Origin: Tsukamurella sputi
Lineage (GTDB): Bacteria > Actinomycetota > Actinomycetes > Mycobacteriales > Mycobacteriaceae
DNA length: 64,000 nt
Direction of reading: 5' to 3'
Assembly (NCBI RefSeq): GCF_007858445.1
Contig: NZ_VIGV01000001.1
Span: 992,001-1,056,000 of the forward strand
Part shown: positions 55,379 to 63,048 of the stretch, piece by piece
Layout of the letters: each line of letters starts with the position of its first letter
Position numbering within the stretch: position 1 is the stretch's first letter
Program-made: the position numbers and the translations under genes
The notes under the pieces: model-generated
What the model was told of the DNA's origin: nothing
Databases searched by the model: none
The model's input: the letters and a program-made list of their open reading frames with translations, nothing else

Positions 55379-56395
55379 ATGCCCGATTCCACGCCCGCCA
55401 CGCCGCGATCCGGCACCGTGCCGCGCATCGCCGGGCTCGTGCTCGCCGTCGTCGGTGCCGCCGGCCTGATCGCCTCGGTGTTTCTGACCTGGTTCACCGT
55501 CAAGCCCGACCTGGCGAGCCTGTTCGGCAAGAATCTCGATGTGCACGCCGAGGTCACCGGCACCGGATCAGTAGCGTTCACCGCGACGGGTCCGGCGGCC
55601 GGCGCTATTGAGCGGGAAGGCTCGGTGGCCGTCTCGTCCGACGCGGCCTGGGCCGGGTGGACGATCGTGGTGCTCGGTGCGGCGCTGCTCGTAGCTGGTG
55701 GACTCGCCGCGTTCGGGCCCGTGCGACTGCGGCGGCCCCTGACTCTCATCGCTGCGGCGTGCGGCGCCTTCGCAGCCGGCGTCGCCGGCTATGCCCTCGT
55801 CGTCCCCGTCGGTACCAACACCACCCGGGTGGGAGCCGCCGAGTTCACCGTCACCACCACCGGCGGCCCCGGCCAGTTCGTCGCCCTGGCCGCCGCCGCA
55901 GTCGCCGTGCTCGGATCCCTCGTCCCGCTCCTCGCCCTACGGTCCACCGCCGGCTCCGTCGCGCAACCCACGCCGCAGACACCGCACCCGCCGGTATCGC
56001 CGTTCCTGCCTGTTCCCCCGCCCCACGCCGCTCCGGCATCCGGCACCTCGGTACCGCCCCACGCACCGTCGGACCAGCGGTTCCCGCCCGTCGAGCAGGT
56101 CTGGGCCCGGCCCGTCGCGCTGCCGCCGCCCACGCCCGCGCCCGACGCGGTGCCCGAGGCGCAGACCCGGACGGCGGTCGCCCCGGTGGCCCGCCGCCGG
56201 CCGCAGCCGGACTGGGACCGGAACTGGCCGTCGGCCGTGCCGCCGCAGCCGGAGTCCCGGCCCGTGGTGCCCTCGGAGCAGCACACGCAGATCGTCAAGC
56301 GCCCGCCGCGCCCGGTGAAGGTCTCGCCGAAGCCCGAGACCGAGGCGATCCCCCGCTACGACCCGCGCTACGACTCCCCCACCGAGCCGCTGTGA
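55379..56395 (+). CDS. Membrane protein with proline-rich cytoplasmic tail
   Basis: A 338-residue protein with four membrane segments (about 15-37, 98-118, 122-145 and 175-195) and an outer loop of about 60 residues, similar in layout to Trp-associated actinobacterial membrane proteins. Residues 205-338 are Pro/Arg-rich and probably disordered. The ATG at 55379 has AGGAGG before it. Function unknown. Confidence 0.7.
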   Translation: MPDSTPATPRSGTVPRIAGLVLAVVGAAGLIASVFLTWFTVKPDLASLFGKNLDVHAEVTGTGSVAFTATGPAAGAIEREGSVAVSSDAAWAGWTIVVLGAALLVAGGLAAFGPVRLRRPLTLIAAACGAFAAGVAGYALVVPVGTNTTRVGAAEFTVTTTGGPGQFVALAAAAVAVLGSLVPLLALRSTAGSVAQPTPQTPHPPVSPFLPVPPPHAAPASGTSVPPHAPSDQRFPPVEQVWARPVALPPPTPAPDAVPEAQTRTAVAPVARRRPQPDWDRNWPSAVPPQPESRPVVPSEQHTQIVKRPPRPVKVSPKPETEAIPRYDPRYDSPTEPL

Positions 56396-56396
56396 C

Positions 56397-56996
56397 TCAG
56401 CCCTCCAACTCGGCGACGCGGGCGCGCAGGCGATCGATCTCGGCCTGCAACTCGGCCTCCCGCTCCGCGGCGACCTTCTGATAGGCCTCGCCCAGCTGCT
56501 TGATGTACTCGCGGTCGAAGCGCGGGATGATGCTGCGCTGGCAGTTCCAGTCGAAGGCCTCGACGGACACCTCGATCACCCGCCGCTGCTCGCTCTCGCG
56601 GACCGTGCCGCGCCCGAAGACCTTGAGCCGCACGCGCCGCGGGTAGTCCACGAAGAACATCGCGAGGCGGTCGTCCTCGGCCAGGTTGCCGAGCGTGACG
56701 AATTGGTTGTTGCCCGGCAGGTCGATGAAGCCGAGCCGCCCGGTCTCCGGGTCGTGCTGCACGAATCCCGCCGGGCCGCTGCGGTACTGCAGGTAGGGCC
56801 AGCCGTGCGGGGTGACGGTGGCGAGGCAGAACTGGTCGGCGCGCGAGATCATGAGCAGCTCGCGGTCGGTCAGGGCCTGCGGGCCGTCGTCGTCGCGCTC
56901 GAGCTGGCGGCCGTAGGCCACGTAGCTGCCGTTGCGGCGCTGCCGCTCGAGGGCGTCGTCGCCGAAGACCAGGTGGTGGTAGTGATTGTTCGCCAC
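56397..56996 (-). CDS. Pyridoxamine-5'-phosphate oxidase-like flavoprotein
   Basis: A 199-residue split-barrel FMN-binding protein (ISRADQFCLATVTPHGWPYLQYRSGPAGF, GNNQFVTLGNLAEDDRLAMFFVDYPRR), ending in a coiled coil of about 30 residues. PNPOx-fold proteins of this subgroup bind FMN or F420 and often have unknown substrates. Convergent with the previous gene with a one-base gap. Confidence 0.82.
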   Translation of the reverse strand: MANNHYHHLVFGDDALERQRRNGSYVAYGRQLERDDDGPQALTDRELLMISRADQFCLATVTPHGWPYLQYRSGPAGFVQHDPETGRLGFIDLPGNNQFVTLGNLAEDDRLAMFFVDYPRRVRLKVFGRGTVRESEQRRVIEVSVEAFDWNCQRSIIPRFDREYIKQLGEAYQKVAAEREAELQAEIDRLRARVAELEG

Positions 56997-57033
56997 GGAT
57001 TCACCGTAGACCGCCCCGCTAGGATGGCTCCTC

Positions 57034-57477
57034 GTGGCGGACGAGATCGTGATCTACACCGACGGCGCGTGCCTGGGGAATCCCGGGCCCGGAGGCTGGG
57101 GCGCGGTGCTGCGCTTCGGCGAGCACCAGAAGGAGCTGTACGGCGCCGAGAAGGACACCACGAACAACCGCATGGAGCTGATGGGCGCGATCTCGGCGCT
57201 CGAGGCCATCACGCGGCCGATGCCGGTGGTGCTGTACACCGACAGCTCGTACGTGAAGAACGGCATCACGAAGTGGATCGCCGGCTGGAAGCGCAACGGC
57301 TGGAAGACCTCCGCCAAGCAGCCCGTGAAGAACGCCGAGCTGTGGCAGCGCCTGGAACAGGCCGCCGCGCAGTACGAGATCGACTGGCGCTGGGTGAAGG
57401 GGCACGCGGGCAACGAGGGCAACGAACTCGCCGACCAGCTCGCCTCGCGCGGCGCCCAGGAGGCGCGCGACTCCTAG
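57034..57477 (+). CDS. rnhA: Ribonuclease HI
   Basis: Cuts RNA in RNA/DNA hybrids. The 147-residue protein has the DEDD metal-site residues Asp10 (YTDGA), Glu48 (NRMEL), Asp70 (YTDSS) and an Asp near 134, with the [11 protein letters not shown] loop. GTG start at 57034. Confidence 0.95.
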   Translation: MADEIVIYTDGACLGNPGPGGWGAVLRFGEHQKELYGAEKDTTNNRMELMGAISALEAITRPMPVVLYTDSSYVKNGITKWIAGWKRNGWKTSAKQPVKNAELWQRLEQAAAQYEIDWRWVKGHAGNEGNELADQLASRGAQEARDS

Positions 57478-57902
57478 CCCCGTTCCGAACGTCGGGTTCT
57501 GCGGGGCACCGAGGCCGGATTCGGCTTCGGACCGTCGAAGAACCCGAGTTTCGGAACGCGGCCGCGGCGGGCCGGACGCAGTTTCGGCGGCGCATCGGCC
57601 ACGCGGGCGGTGACCCTCGCGGCCTGAGGCGCGGCGAACCGTCGGGTCCACTTCGCGCCGTCCCACCAGCGCATCCGCGTGGAGCCGGCCGGATCGGGGT
57701 ACCAGCCCGCGGGCGCGACGGGCGGCGGCAGCTCCGCCCTGCGGGGCAGAGGCAGCCGCGCGGGAACGGCGGTGGGCAGCGTCAACACCGGCACGCGGCG
57801 GGAGGCGTTCGTCGCGGGCGCGCGCCGCCGCGCCGCCGGGGCCACGCTCACGCGCAGAGGGCCGACATCGGTACTCGCGCGCACCTTCATCCGACCGGCC
57901 AT
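57474..57902 (-). CDS. DUF2510-domain protein
   Basis: A 142-residue basic protein with a central DUF2510 motif ([21 protein letters not shown], about residues 66-86), surrounded by Pro/Arg/Ala-rich low complexity. DUF2510 is found in many actinobacterial envelope-linked proteins and has no known activity. It overlaps the end of rnhA tail to tail by 4 bases. Confidence 0.72.
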   Translation of the reverse strand: MAGRMKVRASTDVGPLRVSVAPAARRRAPATNASRRVPVLTLPTAVPARLPLPRRAELPPPVAPAGWYPDPAGSTRMRWWDGAKWTRRFAAPQAARVTARVADAPPKLRPARRGRVPKLGFFDGPKPNPASVPRRTRRSERG

Positions 57903-57920
57903 GCCCCGATCATGCGCCGG

Positions 57921-59111
57921 TCAGGCCGCGCTCAGCTCCAGAATGGCGATCTCGGGCGGCGAGGCCACCCGCACCGGCGGCCCCCACGCACCGGCGCCGC
58001 GGCTGGTGTAGACGGGCATCCCGTCGACCTGCTCGAGCCCGGCGACCGCCGGCTGCTGCAGCGTGACGAAGTACCGGAAGGGCCACAGCTGGCCGCCGTG
58101 CGTGTGCCCGGCGAGCTGTAGAGCCGCGCCGCGCTCGGCGAACTCGCGCCCCTGCAGCGGCTCATGCGCCACGGCGAGCACGAACTCCGACCGCTGCACG
58201 CCGTGGAAGGCCGCGTCGTAGTCCGCGGCCAGCGGCGGGCTGCCCTTGCGGTCGTTCACGCCGACCACCGTGATCGCGGCGCCACCGTTCGCGCCGTCGC
58301 GCCACAGCCGGACCGACCCGTTGGTCAGCGGCCGCACTCCCACGTCGCGCCAGCGCTGCACCCAGTTCACGGCGTCGCCGGCGTAGTACTCGTGGTTGCC
58401 GGTCACCGCCAGCACGCCCATCGGGGCGCGGAGCTGCCGCAACGGTGTCAGATCGTCGCCGATGCGGGCGACGGTGCCGTCGATGAGGTCGCCGCCGAGG
58501 ATCACCAGGTCGGGCTGCTCCGCGTTGGTCCGGTCCACGACGTCCTGCACGAACGCCCGGGTGCGCACCGGCCCGGCGTGGATGTCGGTGATCAGAGCGA
58601 CCCGGACCGTTCCCAACACGGATGGCATCGACGCGAGCTTCACCTGCGTGTGCGTGACCCGCGGTGTCGCGGCCTCGACCAGCCCGTACAGCGTCGTCCC
58701 GACGGCGGCCACCGCCCCGACGACGGCGACGACGCGGAGCAGGGGCGCACCGTCGAACCCGGGCCGGGCGAGCCGGACAAGACGGGTGAGCACCCACAGC
58801 ACACCCAGCACCAGCAGGGTGAGCAGCAGGTAGAAGACCGTCGCGAGCCAGGTGAGGCCGACGGCGCTGATCCAGCGCACCCGGTCGGGGTCGATGTAGC
58901 CCGCGCCCGCGAGGAGACCCACGAAGGCGGCGGGCGTCAGCACGGCGGCGAGGCCGACACCGGCGGTGCCCGCGATCCGTGCGGGGCGCGACGGCCACCG
59001 GCGCACCACGCGCCACTGCACGACGGCCAGCGCCGTCAGGACGAGGACCAGGACGACGATGATGCCGCTGGGCACGCGACGGACCCCCTGTGAGAACGCG
59101 AACTCGGACAT
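57921..59111 (-). CDS. Membrane-bound metallophosphoesterase
   Basis: A 396-residue protein with four N-terminal membrane segments (about 13-30, 45-70, 82-108 and 125-145), then a calcineurin-like phosphoesterase domain. Metal motifs are ITDIHAG, GGDLIDG, GNHEYY, AHEP and GHTHGG, all intact. It resembles YaeI/YkuE-type enzymes that act on lipids or nucleotides at the membrane. ATG at 59111 is chosen over an upstream start that would enter the tRNA promoter. Confidence 0.87.
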   Translation of the reverse strand: MSEFAFSQGVRRVPSGIIVVLVLVLTALAVVQWRVVRRWPSRPARIAGTAGVGLAAVLTPAAFVGLLAGAGYIDPDRVRWISAVGLTWLATVFYLLLTLLVLGVLWVLTRLVRLARPGFDGAPLLRVVAVVGAVAAVGTTLYGLVEAATPRVTHTQVKLASMPSVLGTVRVALITDIHAGPVRTRAFVQDVVDRTNAEQPDLVILGGDLIDGTVARIGDDLTPLRQLRAPMGVLAVTGNHEYYAGDAVNWVQRWRDVGVRPLTNGSVRLWRDGANGGAAITVVGVNDRKGSPPLAADYDAAFHGVQRSEFVLAVAHEPLQGREFAERGAALQLAGHTHGGQLWPFRYFVTLQQPAVAGLEQVDGMPVYTSRGAGAWGPPVRVASPPEIAILELSAA

Positions 59112-59156
59112 CCGAATGTACCCGGCGGGCCGCGCGTGGCTAGAATCGTGCCGCAC

Positions 59157-59230
59157 GCCCCCGTAGCTCAGTCGGATAGAGCGGATCTCTCCTAAAGATC
59201 AGGTCGCAGGTTCGATTCCTGTCGGGGGCA
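59157..59230 (+). tRNA. tRNA-Arg (anticodon CCT)
   Basis: A 74-base cloverleaf: acceptor arms GCCCCCG (59157-59163) and CGGGGGC (59223-59229) with discriminator A, D-arm GCTCAGTCGGATAGAGC, anticodon loop CTCCTAA giving CCT, and T-loop TTCGATT. CCA is not encoded. The 3' half adjoins an integrative element, so this gene is very probably its attachment site. Confidence 0.96.
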
Positions 59231-59248
59231 CTCTGACCATTACGAATA

Positions 59249-59267
59249 CCGGGCAACACCTGCCCGG
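59249..59267. terminator. Hairpin between tRNA-Arg and the integrase gene
   Basis: CCGGGCA (59249-59255) pairs with TGCCCGG (59261-59267) around a 5-base loop. It may end both the tRNA and the convergent integrase transcripts. Alternatively it may be part of the element's att region. Confidence 0.55.
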
Positions 59268-59285
59268 GCACCGGCGACTCTGCGT

Positions 59286-60470
59286 TTATTCTGCGGCTAC
59301 GCCTGCGGCTCGATCCAGTGCGGCGGCAACCTCACGGTGCATCGTGTTCCGCTGCATGTAGACGTTCTGCGTCATCGACGGCTTCGCGTGTCCGAGCTGG
59401 TCAGCGGCAATTCGAGCTGACAGCCCGGCGCTGTCCACGGCCGTCGCAACCGTCTTGCGCAGCGAGTACAGCGTCACGTCGTCGGCGAGCCCGAGGTACC
59501 GCCGAGTGTCCCGGAACTGCCCGGCGACGTTCGACGGATCCCGCAGCGTGCCGACGGCCGACGGGAACAGCCACCCGTACTGCATACCCTCGCGCTCCCT
59601 GCGGGCCTTGAGCATCGCGACGGCGAACGTCGGGAGGGCGAGCGGTCGCCCGGTGCCGGCCTTCGTCCCGGCCTCCCAGGTGAGCCCCTGGCCGGTCGCG
59701 CGGTAGATGTGACCCTCGATCGTGACGGCCGCTTGCTCGAGGTCGATGTCGGACCAGCGGAGCGCGAGAAGCTCGCCCGTGCGCGCGCCGGTCGCCGCAG
59801 CGAGGACGATCACGTCGGCGAGGTCCCAGCGGCGGCAGCGGTGCGAGGTACGGACGCGCTTGAGCAGCCGCGGCAGGTCGGCACCGTCGACGGGGCGCGC
59901 CCCCTTCGTCTGCTTCGTCTTGCGCCGGGACTTACGGACCGCCGGCAGGTCGTTGATCGGGTTCGTGGGGATCGCACGCGCCAGGACCGCGTCCTGGATG
60001 ATCGCGCGGAGCTGCATCTTGCACTGCTTCGCGCGAGCGGCGCCGTGGTCCCGCTCGATGCCCTGCAGGAGATCGTGCGCGAGTGCCGCGTCGAGCTCTC
60101 CGACGCGGACGCCGGCCGCTACGCGCTTGAGGATCCTGACGCCGTCTCGGTAGGTGTCGATGGTGCGGGGCGCGTAGTCGCCGGAGGTCTCCGCACGAGC
60201 GAGGTAGGAATCGAGGAGCGCCGGCACCAGCGTGCTGGTGGTGATCGAGCTGGTGTTCCGGCTGCCGACTTGCTGCAGGTGATCAAGGAGCGCATCCTCG
60301 GCGACCTTGCCGTACTCGTCGTCGACACCGTCGGGCGTGCGGCGCTCAACGGGGCGGGTGACGCCGTCGGTGCCGCGGTATCGGCAGTACGCGCGCCACT
60401 TCCCCGGGGCGAGTTGCGTGCGGGTGATCTTGCCGTGAGCGCCGATCCGTAGCGGCGGCCTACCGGCCAT
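59286..60470 (-). CDS. int: Tyrosine-family site-specific integrase
   Basis: A 394-residue phage integrase: arm-binding and core-binding regions at residues 15-175, catalytic domain 190-390. Catalytic residues seen are Arg230 (ATGARTGELL), Lys270, Arg338 in YSLRK, His361 (LGHAKP) and nucleophile Tyr371. The box II His is Tyr335, an occasional variant. ATG at 60470 overlaps the end of the repressor gene by 11 bases, so both may share one transcript. Confidence 0.9.
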   Translation of the reverse strand: MAGRPPLRIGAHGKITRTQLAPGKWRAYCRYRGTDGVTRPVERRTPDGVDDEYGKVAEDALLDHLQQVGSRNTSSITTSTLVPALLDSYLARAETSGDYAPRTIDTYRDGVRILKRVAAGVRVGELDAALAHDLLQGIERDHGAARAKQCKMQLRAIIQDAVLARAIPTNPINDLPAVRKSRRKTKQTKGARPVDGADLPRLLKRVRTSHRCRRWDLADVIVLAAATGARTGELLALRWSDIDLEQAAVTIEGHIYRATGQGLTWEAGTKAGTGRPLALPTFAVAMLKARREREGMQYGWLFPSAVGTLRDPSNVAGQFRDTRRYLGLADDVTLYSLRKTVATAVDSAGLSARIAADQLGHAKPSMTQNVYMQRNTMHREVAAALDRAAGVAAE

Positions 60471-61074
60471 CGAGCAGCTCGCTTTCGAGGGTCTCGATGA
60501 GTTCCTCGCTGTGGCGGATGGAGTCACCGGCCACCTTCCGAGCCTTGAGGTCATCCTTGGCCCTCATCAGCTCGCGCAGGCCGCGGAGTTTGGCCGATCG
60601 CGCGTCGTCCAGGTCGCGCCAGCGTTGGAGCAGTCGCAAGTTCTGCATCGCGTTTTCGAGGCTGGATCCGTCGCCGAGGATGAGTCTGCGGGCCGCCTCG
60701 GCGGCGTCCTCGTCTGCGTACAAGTCCCGTGTGTAGCTAATGGTCCGCACTCCTGAAAACCATTGCGCTGCATCCAGTTCAGTGACTTTAACTTGCGGGA
60801 GAACGTCGACGGGAGCGTCGTATGGACCCGGGTAGAGCAGGGCGACCGGCGCCGTGTCTAGTGCCGCAGCGAGGATGGATAGCTCCGCGACCGTGACATG
60901 CTTCCGTCGCCCGGTCTCCAGTTCACTGATCGTCGTCCGCGCGACCCGCATGCCCAGCTCGTCAGTCCGGTCTGACAACCACTGCGCCGACCGCTTCCCT
61001 CGGAGATCGTTGATCTTCTTGCCCACACGTTTGGCCTGTTCAGAGGCCCAGTCTGTCGCCATGTCGTCAAGCAT
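60460..61074 (-). CDS. XRE/Cro-type HTH repressor of the element
   Basis: A 204-residue DNA-binding protein. An N-terminal HTH_3 domain at about residues 17-80 (WLSDRTDELGMRVARTTISELETGRR) precedes a C-terminal helical part, coiled-coil rich from about 130. No Ser-Lys protease motif is seen, so it is unlike LexA-type repressors. Start at 61074, or ATG at 61062; neither has a good ribosome site. Likely lysogeny-type regulator of the divergent excision genes. Confidence 0.8.
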   Translation of the reverse strand: MLDDMATDWASEQAKRVGKKINDLRGKRSAQWLSDRTDELGMRVARTTISELETGRRKHVTVAELSILAAALDTAPVALLYPGPYDAPVDVLPQVKVTELDAAQWFSGVRTISYTRDLYADEDAAEAARRLILGDGSSLENAMQNLRLLQRWRDLDDARSAKLRGLRELMRAKDDLKARKVAGDSIRHSEELIETLESELLDGR

Positions 61075-61082
61075 AGTTGTAA

Positions 61083-61133
61083 ATCCGTCAGCGTCGTGTA
61101 GCGTGACGAGTATCCGTCAGGTTCTGACTGGAT
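61083..61133. promoter_or_regulatory. Operator region between repressor and excisionase
   Basis: The word ATCCGTCAG occurs at 61083-61091 and 61112-61120, and an inverted version CTGACTGGAT at 61124-61133 makes a near-palindrome with the second copy. It lies in the gap between divergent genes, where a lysogeny repressor would bind. Confidence 0.6.
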
Positions 61134-61156
61134 TCCGATAAGTGTCAGGAGGTCCT

Positions 61157-61435
61157 ATGTCCACCACTTCCCAGATCGAGGCGCTCGCAGCAGAGGCCGC
61201 TGCCGAACGTGCCGTAGAGGATCGTCAGCCCGAACCGCGTGCCGAGAACACGCCAATCTGGCTAACCCGAGCGGAGGTCGCCGAGCGGTTCAGCGTCCCC
61301 GTACAGACCCTCGCTACGTGGGCTGTGCGCGGCTTCGGACCACGTTTCTCGAAGTTCGGGCGCCATTGCCGCTACAAGCTGTCCGACGTCATCGCGTGGG
61401 AGAACGCGCAGTCCGTCGGTGGTGACGCAGCATGA
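61157..61435 (+). CDS. xis: Excisionase-like HTH protein (MerR/AlpA type)
   Basis: A 92-residue protein with a C-terminal winged-helix domain of the HTH_17 type (LTRAEVAERFSVPVQTLATWAVRGFGPRFSKFGRHCRY), usual for excisionases and AlpA-like phage regulators. ATG at 61157 has AGGAGG before it. Overlaps the next gene by ATGA. Confidence 0.82.
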   Translation: MSTTSQIEALAAEAAAERAVEDRQPEPRAENTPIWLTRAEVAERFSVPVQTLATWAVRGFGPRFSKFGRHCRYKLSDVIAWENAQSVGGDAA

Positions 61436-61710
61436 CGTACCCGATGTTCCTCGGCTTCCTCGCCGCGCTGTGGCTTGCCGCAGTCGCCGCCGAGGTGGAC
61501 AACCGCTACCGACGGCTCGAAGACCACGCCGACGCCGGCCTCGGCACCGATGAGTTCGAAGGCCCCCGACGCTACACCCGCCCGACAGACCGGGGTCCGA
61601 TCTCAAATCCGACCCCTCAACAGCAGAAAGCCCCGGTGCGCTCCGCCAAGACCAGCACCGGGACTTCTGACCGAACCATCACCAGCCAGCGAGGAAACGA
61701 TCATGTCTAA
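61432..61710 (+). CDS. Small element protein with N-terminal membrane segment
   Basis: A 92-residue protein, one membrane segment at residues 3-21 and a polar, probably disordered rest. Starts in the stop of the excisionase gene and ends over the start of the next. No family recognised. Confidence 0.6.
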   Translation: MTYPMFLGFLAALWLAAVAAEVDNRYRRLEDHADAGLGTDEFEGPRRYTRPTDRGPISNPTPQQQKAPVRSAKTSTGTSDRTITSQRGNDHV

Positions 61711-62452
61711 CGATACAGAACGCGCACCGCGCCGTCGCCCCATCTCCAACAACGCGCATACGGACTGGCTCAAGAAGCTCGCCGAGATCCCCGCGCTGCC
61801 GACCACCGGAGAAGGCGAGTGGTACCACACCGTCGAGTCGGGCTGGATGCACGGAATCTCCGTCAACGACCGCCCGCAAGACTCCAACACCTACCTCACG
61901 CTGACCCGGGCAGCGAACAACGAGAGCCGGTTCGGGAAACCCTCCCTGTCGTACGACGTGTTCTTCCAATGGGGCGCTGGCCGCGACTACGGGAACATGA
62001 CGCTGGACCCGGAGGCCGCGATCTACTTCGGGCAGCACCTCATCGAAGCGGGAGCCACCGCTCTGCAGGACCAGGCACGGCACGCCACGTGGACGGTTGG
62101 CACGCCGAGCACGGTGGCCGTCGAGGTGCCGGACAAGGTGCGTACGCCGGCCGAGTCGCTGCCCCTCGTCGATCCCGGCACCGGTCGGCATGAAGTCCTC
62201 GCGACGGTCCGGGCTGGCGATGTGTCCCTCGTCCCGGAGCGGTTCGACTACCGGCCCGACGACGGCACCGCGCCCACCGCTGAGTGGACGCTGCGAGCCC
62301 TGACGCCGAGCCTCGAAACCCTCCGTGAGTTCCTCGACGGCGATGACCTGCAGGGTATGCGGCAGCAGGCCGCAGACCTCATCGCCGCCTTGACGCGAGC
62401 GATGGAGGTCTTCGATGACGAGGCCGAGAAGCTCACCCGGGCGGAGGTGTAG
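61703..62452 (+). CDS. Element protein of unknown function
   Basis: A 249-residue soluble protein, ATG at 61703 with GAGGAAACG before it. The central part is Trp/Tyr-rich and looks like a globular beta domain; the C-terminal 50 residues are helical. No motif recognised. The gene precedes two short genes and a replication enzyme. Confidence 0.65.
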   Translation: MSNDTERAPRRRPISNNAHTDWLKKLAEIPALPTTGEGEWYHTVESGWMHGISVNDRPQDSNTYLTLTRAANNESRFGKPSLSYDVFFQWGAGRDYGNMTLDPEAAIYFGQHLIEAGATALQDQARHATWTVGTPSTVAVEVPDKVRTPAESLPLVDPGTGRHEVLATVRAGDVSLVPERFDYRPDDGTAPTAEWTLRALTPSLETLREFLDGDDLQGMRQQAADLIAALTRAMEVFDDEAEKLTRAEV

Positions 62453-62457
62453 TCGCC

Positions 62458-62637
62458 GTGATCGAGGACGACGATCTTCCCGCCGGCCGGATAGCCGCGA
62501 CCGATGCGCAGATCTTCGAGGCAATGGGCAACGGCTGGGCCCTGGTGCCGCTGTGCTCACGCTGCGGTGCACCACTGACCGCTAAGGCATCCCGGGTGCG
62601 TGGTATCGGCCCGGTGTGTGCCAGGAAGACGGCGTAA
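62458..62637 (+). CDS. Short Cys-rich element protein (DUF6011-like)
   Basis: A 59-residue protein from GTG 62458. The second half has C-x2-C (CSRCGAPLTAKASRVRGIGP) and a last Cys-x-Arg, a compact zinc-ribbon pattern that is common in actinobacterial prophages and annotated DUF6011. Five-base gap from the previous gene; its TAA is followed directly by the next ATG. Confidence 0.65.
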   Translation: MIEDDDLPAGRIAATDAQIFEAMGNGWALVPLCSRCGAPLTAKASRVRGIGPVCARKTA

Positions 62638-63048
62638 ATGGAGAAGGTCACTGTCGAGAGCATCCGGGCGTGGGCAGCAGAGAACAACCTCCTGCCCACC
62701 CCGGGCTCGGCCCGCGCCGGCTCGCGCGAGGTGTCGTTCTCGATCGCGTTGCGGTGGATCGCACCGTTCCTCGAGAACTGCCCGAGCGCCCCACCGCCGG
62801 CATTCAGCCCGCAGTGGATCGACGAGCCCGACGAGCAGGTTCGCTTCGTCGGCGTCCTCGTTGCCGCCCTGTTGTGGGCCTTGCACACCGAGGTCCGGCA
62901 GGACGCCTTGTCCGACGCCTCCCAGGCCGTTGCGGAAGGCGTTCGAGACACCACGCCCACACCCGCGTCGAGCGCCCGGCACGTAGCCGCTGAGGCCGCT
63001 CAGGCGCCGTTTCTGTATCCCCCAGCACGAAGGAGTTCTGCAGCGTGA
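62638..63048 (+). CDS. Element protein of unknown function
   Basis: A 136-residue protein; helical middle (VGVLVAALLWALHTEV) too short of hydrophobicity for a clear membrane protein. Overlaps the primase-helicase start by GTGA. No family recognised. Confidence 0.6.
   Translation: MEKVTVESIRAWAAENNLLPTPGSARAGSREVSFSIALRWIAPFLENCPSAPPPAFSPQWIDEPDEQVRFVGVLVAALLWALHTEVRQDALSDASQAVAEGVRDTTPTPASSARHVAAEAAQAPFLYPPARRSSAA

Noticed and set aside
57019-57666. Minus-strand frame opposite rnhA
   Set aside because: Shadow of RNase HI and of the DUF2510 gene; no ribosome site.
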